From Runella sp. (lineage in GTDB: Bacteria > Bacteroidota > Bacteroidia > Cytophagales > Spirosomataceae), in contig JALQYJ010000139.1 of the NCBI GenBank assembly GCA_023254175.1, forward strand, positions 1 through 36,990: 36,990 bases of DNA, given 5' to 3'. Positions 35,452 through 36,990 of this stretch are shown piece after piece; position 1 is the stretch's first letter; each line of letters opens with the position of its first letter. The notes beneath the pieces are model-generated. The model searched no databases and had not been told where the DNA came from. It saw only the letters and a list, made by a program, of their open reading frames with translations. The position numbers and the translations under genes are program-made.

Positions 35452-36474
35452 TTGAAAAAATCAGGTAAAATAAAAGCCCCACCCGTCAAGTTTCAGACCA
35501 AAAGCGCTGCAGCTATTGCCAAACGTACCGAGGAAATCAACGCAAACTCATTAAAAGGGTTAGTCATTCGTTCTACGGGTTCTTGGTACGATGTCCGCGA
35601 TGAAGAAGCTCATATTTGGCGTTGCCGCTTACGGGGTAAATTTAAGTTTCAGGACTTAAAAGTAACCAATCCCGTGGCCGTTGGAGATCGTGTTTTTTGG
35701 GAAATTGAAGACGAATCATTACAAACAGGTATCATCAACGACATCGAGCCTCGTTCTAATTATATCGCACGGCAGTCTGTACAAAAGTCAGCTCATTCTC
35801 ACTTACTTGCCGCCAATGTCGACCAAGCAATCATCGTAGCAACACTTACGTTTCCACGTACTTCATTAGGGTTTATTGACCGTTTGTTGGTAGTAGCTGA
35901 GTCGTTTAGGATTCCAAGTGTGGTGATTTTCAACAAACAAGATTTATTTGATGATGAGACCAAAGAATATCAAAAGTACTTGATTGATTTGTATCGAGGG
36001 CTAGGGTATATGTGCTTTACTACTTCGAGTGTTACGGGCGAGGGAGTAGATACCTTTCGAGAGCTATTACTTAGTAAAATTTCAGTCCTCTCGGGGCATT
36101 CAGGCGTTGGAAAATCAACGCTGGTTAATGCGATTGCGCCGCATCTAAACTTACGAACCAATGAAGTATCGACCTTTGCCAACAAAGGCGTTCATACCAC
36201 GACTTTTGCCGAAATGTTTGAGCTGGCTCCCTCTACCTTTATTATCGATTCGCCTGGTATCAAAGAATTAGGTTTATCCAAGATTGAAGAAGAAGAAATC
36301 AGCCATTATTTTCCCGAAATGCGCGATTTACTTAACGAATGTCGCTTCAATAACTGTCTCCATATCGACGAACCCAAATGTGCAGTTAAAGAAGCCGTTG
36401 AGGCGGGTACCATTGCCATGAGCCGCTACCAGAGTTATTTGAGTATGGTTGGCGGGCAAGACAACAGAAGATAA
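35452..36474 (+). CDS. rsgA: Ribosome small-subunit GTPase RsgA
   Basis: A 340-residue circularly permuted GTPase. An N-terminal OB fold (residues about 35-110) is followed by G4 NKQD (161-164), G1 GHSGVGKS (215-222) and G3 DSPG (266-269), in this permuted order. The C-terminal zinc motif has C297, C302, H304 and C310. RsgA helps late maturation of the 30S subunit. The start is TTG 35452, one base after the kdnB stop; there is no ATG before the conserved OB fold. A strong terminator follows. Confidence 0.96.
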   Translation: MKKSGKIKAPPVKFQTKSAAAIAKRTEEINANSLKGLVIRSTGSWYDVRDEEAHIWRCRLRGKFKFQDLKVTNPVAVGDRVFWEIEDESLQTGIINDIEPRSNYIARQSVQKSAHSHLLAANVDQAIIVATLTFPRTSLGFIDRLLVVAESFRIPSVVIFNKQDLFDDETKEYQKYLIDLYRGLGYMCFTTSSVTGEGVDTFRELLLSKISVLSGHSGVGKSTLVNAIAPHLNLRTNEVSTFANKGVHTTTFAEMFELAPSTFIIDSPGIKELGLSKIEEEEISHYFPEMRDLLNECRFNNCLHIDEPKCAVKEAVEAGTIAMSRYQSYLSMVGGQDNRR

Positions 36475-36490
36475 TTGATTGTATCAATAA

Positions 36491-36520
36491 AAAAAAGAGA
36501 GGCTAAAGCCTCTCTTTTTT
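36491..36520. terminator. Bidirectional terminator between rsgA and the susD-like gene
   Basis: AAAAAAGAGAGGC pairs with GCCTCTCTTTTTT around a TAAA loop, with more T after it. Suited to stop transcription from both converging genes. Confidence 0.95.
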
Positions 36521-36540
36521 TTATTATGGTTGTTAGAAAA

Positions 36541-36990
36541 TTAATAACCAGGGTTTTGTGGGAAAGTTGAAGTTCCTTCCGCCGTCTTGGCACTTCTGTC
36601 AATTTGTGTTTGCGGTATTGGACGTAGATAGTGTTTTTCAGCCACAGCCTGAGCTTGTGGGTTATACTTTTTAACTCTATCCACCAAAAGCCCCCAACGT
36701 TTCAAATCTAACCAGCGTGTTTGCTCCCCTGCCAGTTCACGAGCACGCTCATCAACAATAAAGTCAAAAGTCAGTTGTGCTTCAGTGATTTTCATCGCGT
36801 CTTTTTTACCTGGCCAACCCGCTCTTTGTCTTACCACGTTTACATCAGCAACCGCGTCCGCTTTTTTACCTAACTGAAACAATGCCTCAGCACGCATGAG
36901 GTAAATATCGGCTAATCTCCATACAAAATAATCTCTTGAACCTCTTGGCTCAGTTCTGTCTGAACGCTTGGTATCAAAAAACTTTTGTAA
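36541..36990 (-). CDS. SusD/RagB-family protein, C-terminal part
   Basis: The frame runs from the right edge to a stop at 36541, giving the last 149 residues. The sequence is typical of the SusD C-terminal half: VWRLADIYLMRAEALFQLGK, VRQRAG, FIVDERARELAGEQTRWLDL, KRWGLLVDRV, and a closing LRPIPQTQIDRS with FPQNPGY. SusD proteins are outer-membrane lipoproteins that bind glycans next to a SusC TonB-dependent channel; the susC gene should lie outside the window upstream. Substrate unknown. Confidence 0.95.
   Translation of the reverse strand, partial: LQKFFDTKRSDRTEPRGSRDYFVWRLADIYLMRAEALFQLGKKADAVADVNVVRQRAGWPGKKDAMKITEAQLTFDFIVDERARELAGEQTRWLDLKRWGLLVDRVKKYNPQAQAVAEKHYLRPIPQTQIDRSAKTAEGTSTFPQNPGY

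Overview
The window looks like chromosomal DNA of a Bacteroidota bacterium, most likely a Cytophagales / Spirosomataceae member (Runella-like). This is a judgement from protein content: PafA-type phosphatase, a SusD-family lipoprotein, a neopullulanase-like GH13, many convergent gene pairs and Bacteroidota-type promoters (TTTG about 19 bases upstream of TAnnTTTG). I cannot run a search, so the genus is a guess. No tRNA, rRNA, CRISPR array or intact insertion sequence was seen.

Layout. 1-1079 (-): flavoprotein of the glutamate-synthase small-chain type, running off the left edge. 1.57-7.5 kb (+): a GDPD-GH16 fusion enzyme, a YihY membrane protein, a family 2 glycosyltransferase, and a YciO/Sua5 - DUF58 pair. 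7.5-11.9 kb (-): a gamma-glutamyltransferase-like enzyme, then a compact Lrp regulator - membrane glycosyltransferase - polysaccharide deacetylase run. 12.1-16.5 kb (+): remains of a PIN-type toxin-antitoxin module and a large B12-dependent methionine synthase carrying an in-frame palindromic repeat. 16.7-19.4 kb (-): a MoxR / CoxE-like VWA pair with a decayed OLD-type ATPase/TOPRIM gene just upstream. 19.4-21.6 kb (+): three exported proteins of mostly unknown role. 21.6-23.4 kb (-): an arsenic operon, arsR plus an ArsM-ArsN2 fusion, with two copies of the same operator. 23.5-26.5 kb: a dead NlpC/P60 gene, a methionine aminotransferase, TerC, and an elbB gene with an internal deletion. 26.6-31.8 kb: PafA phosphatase, a TPR protein, and GH13. 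31.9-33.0 kb: wreck of a multi-pass membrane protein gene. 33.1-36.5 kb (+): kdnA-kdnB for 8-amino-Kdo synthesis, then rsgA. 36.5-36.99 kb (-): C-terminal end of a SusD-family protein.

The accessory interest lies in four areas. The first is the repeat that was inserted into and is translated within metH, similar in principle to the palindromic elements known in Rickettsia genes. The second is two unusual domain fusions (GDPD-GH16 and ArsM-ArsN2). The third is a well-defined arsenic operator/promoter layout. The fourth is at least five pseudogenes (PIN toxin, OLD nuclease, NlpC/P60, ElbB, membrane protein), three or four of them apparently made by internal deletion. I do not see a clearly new multi-gene system; the metH insertion is the strongest candidate for something undescribed.
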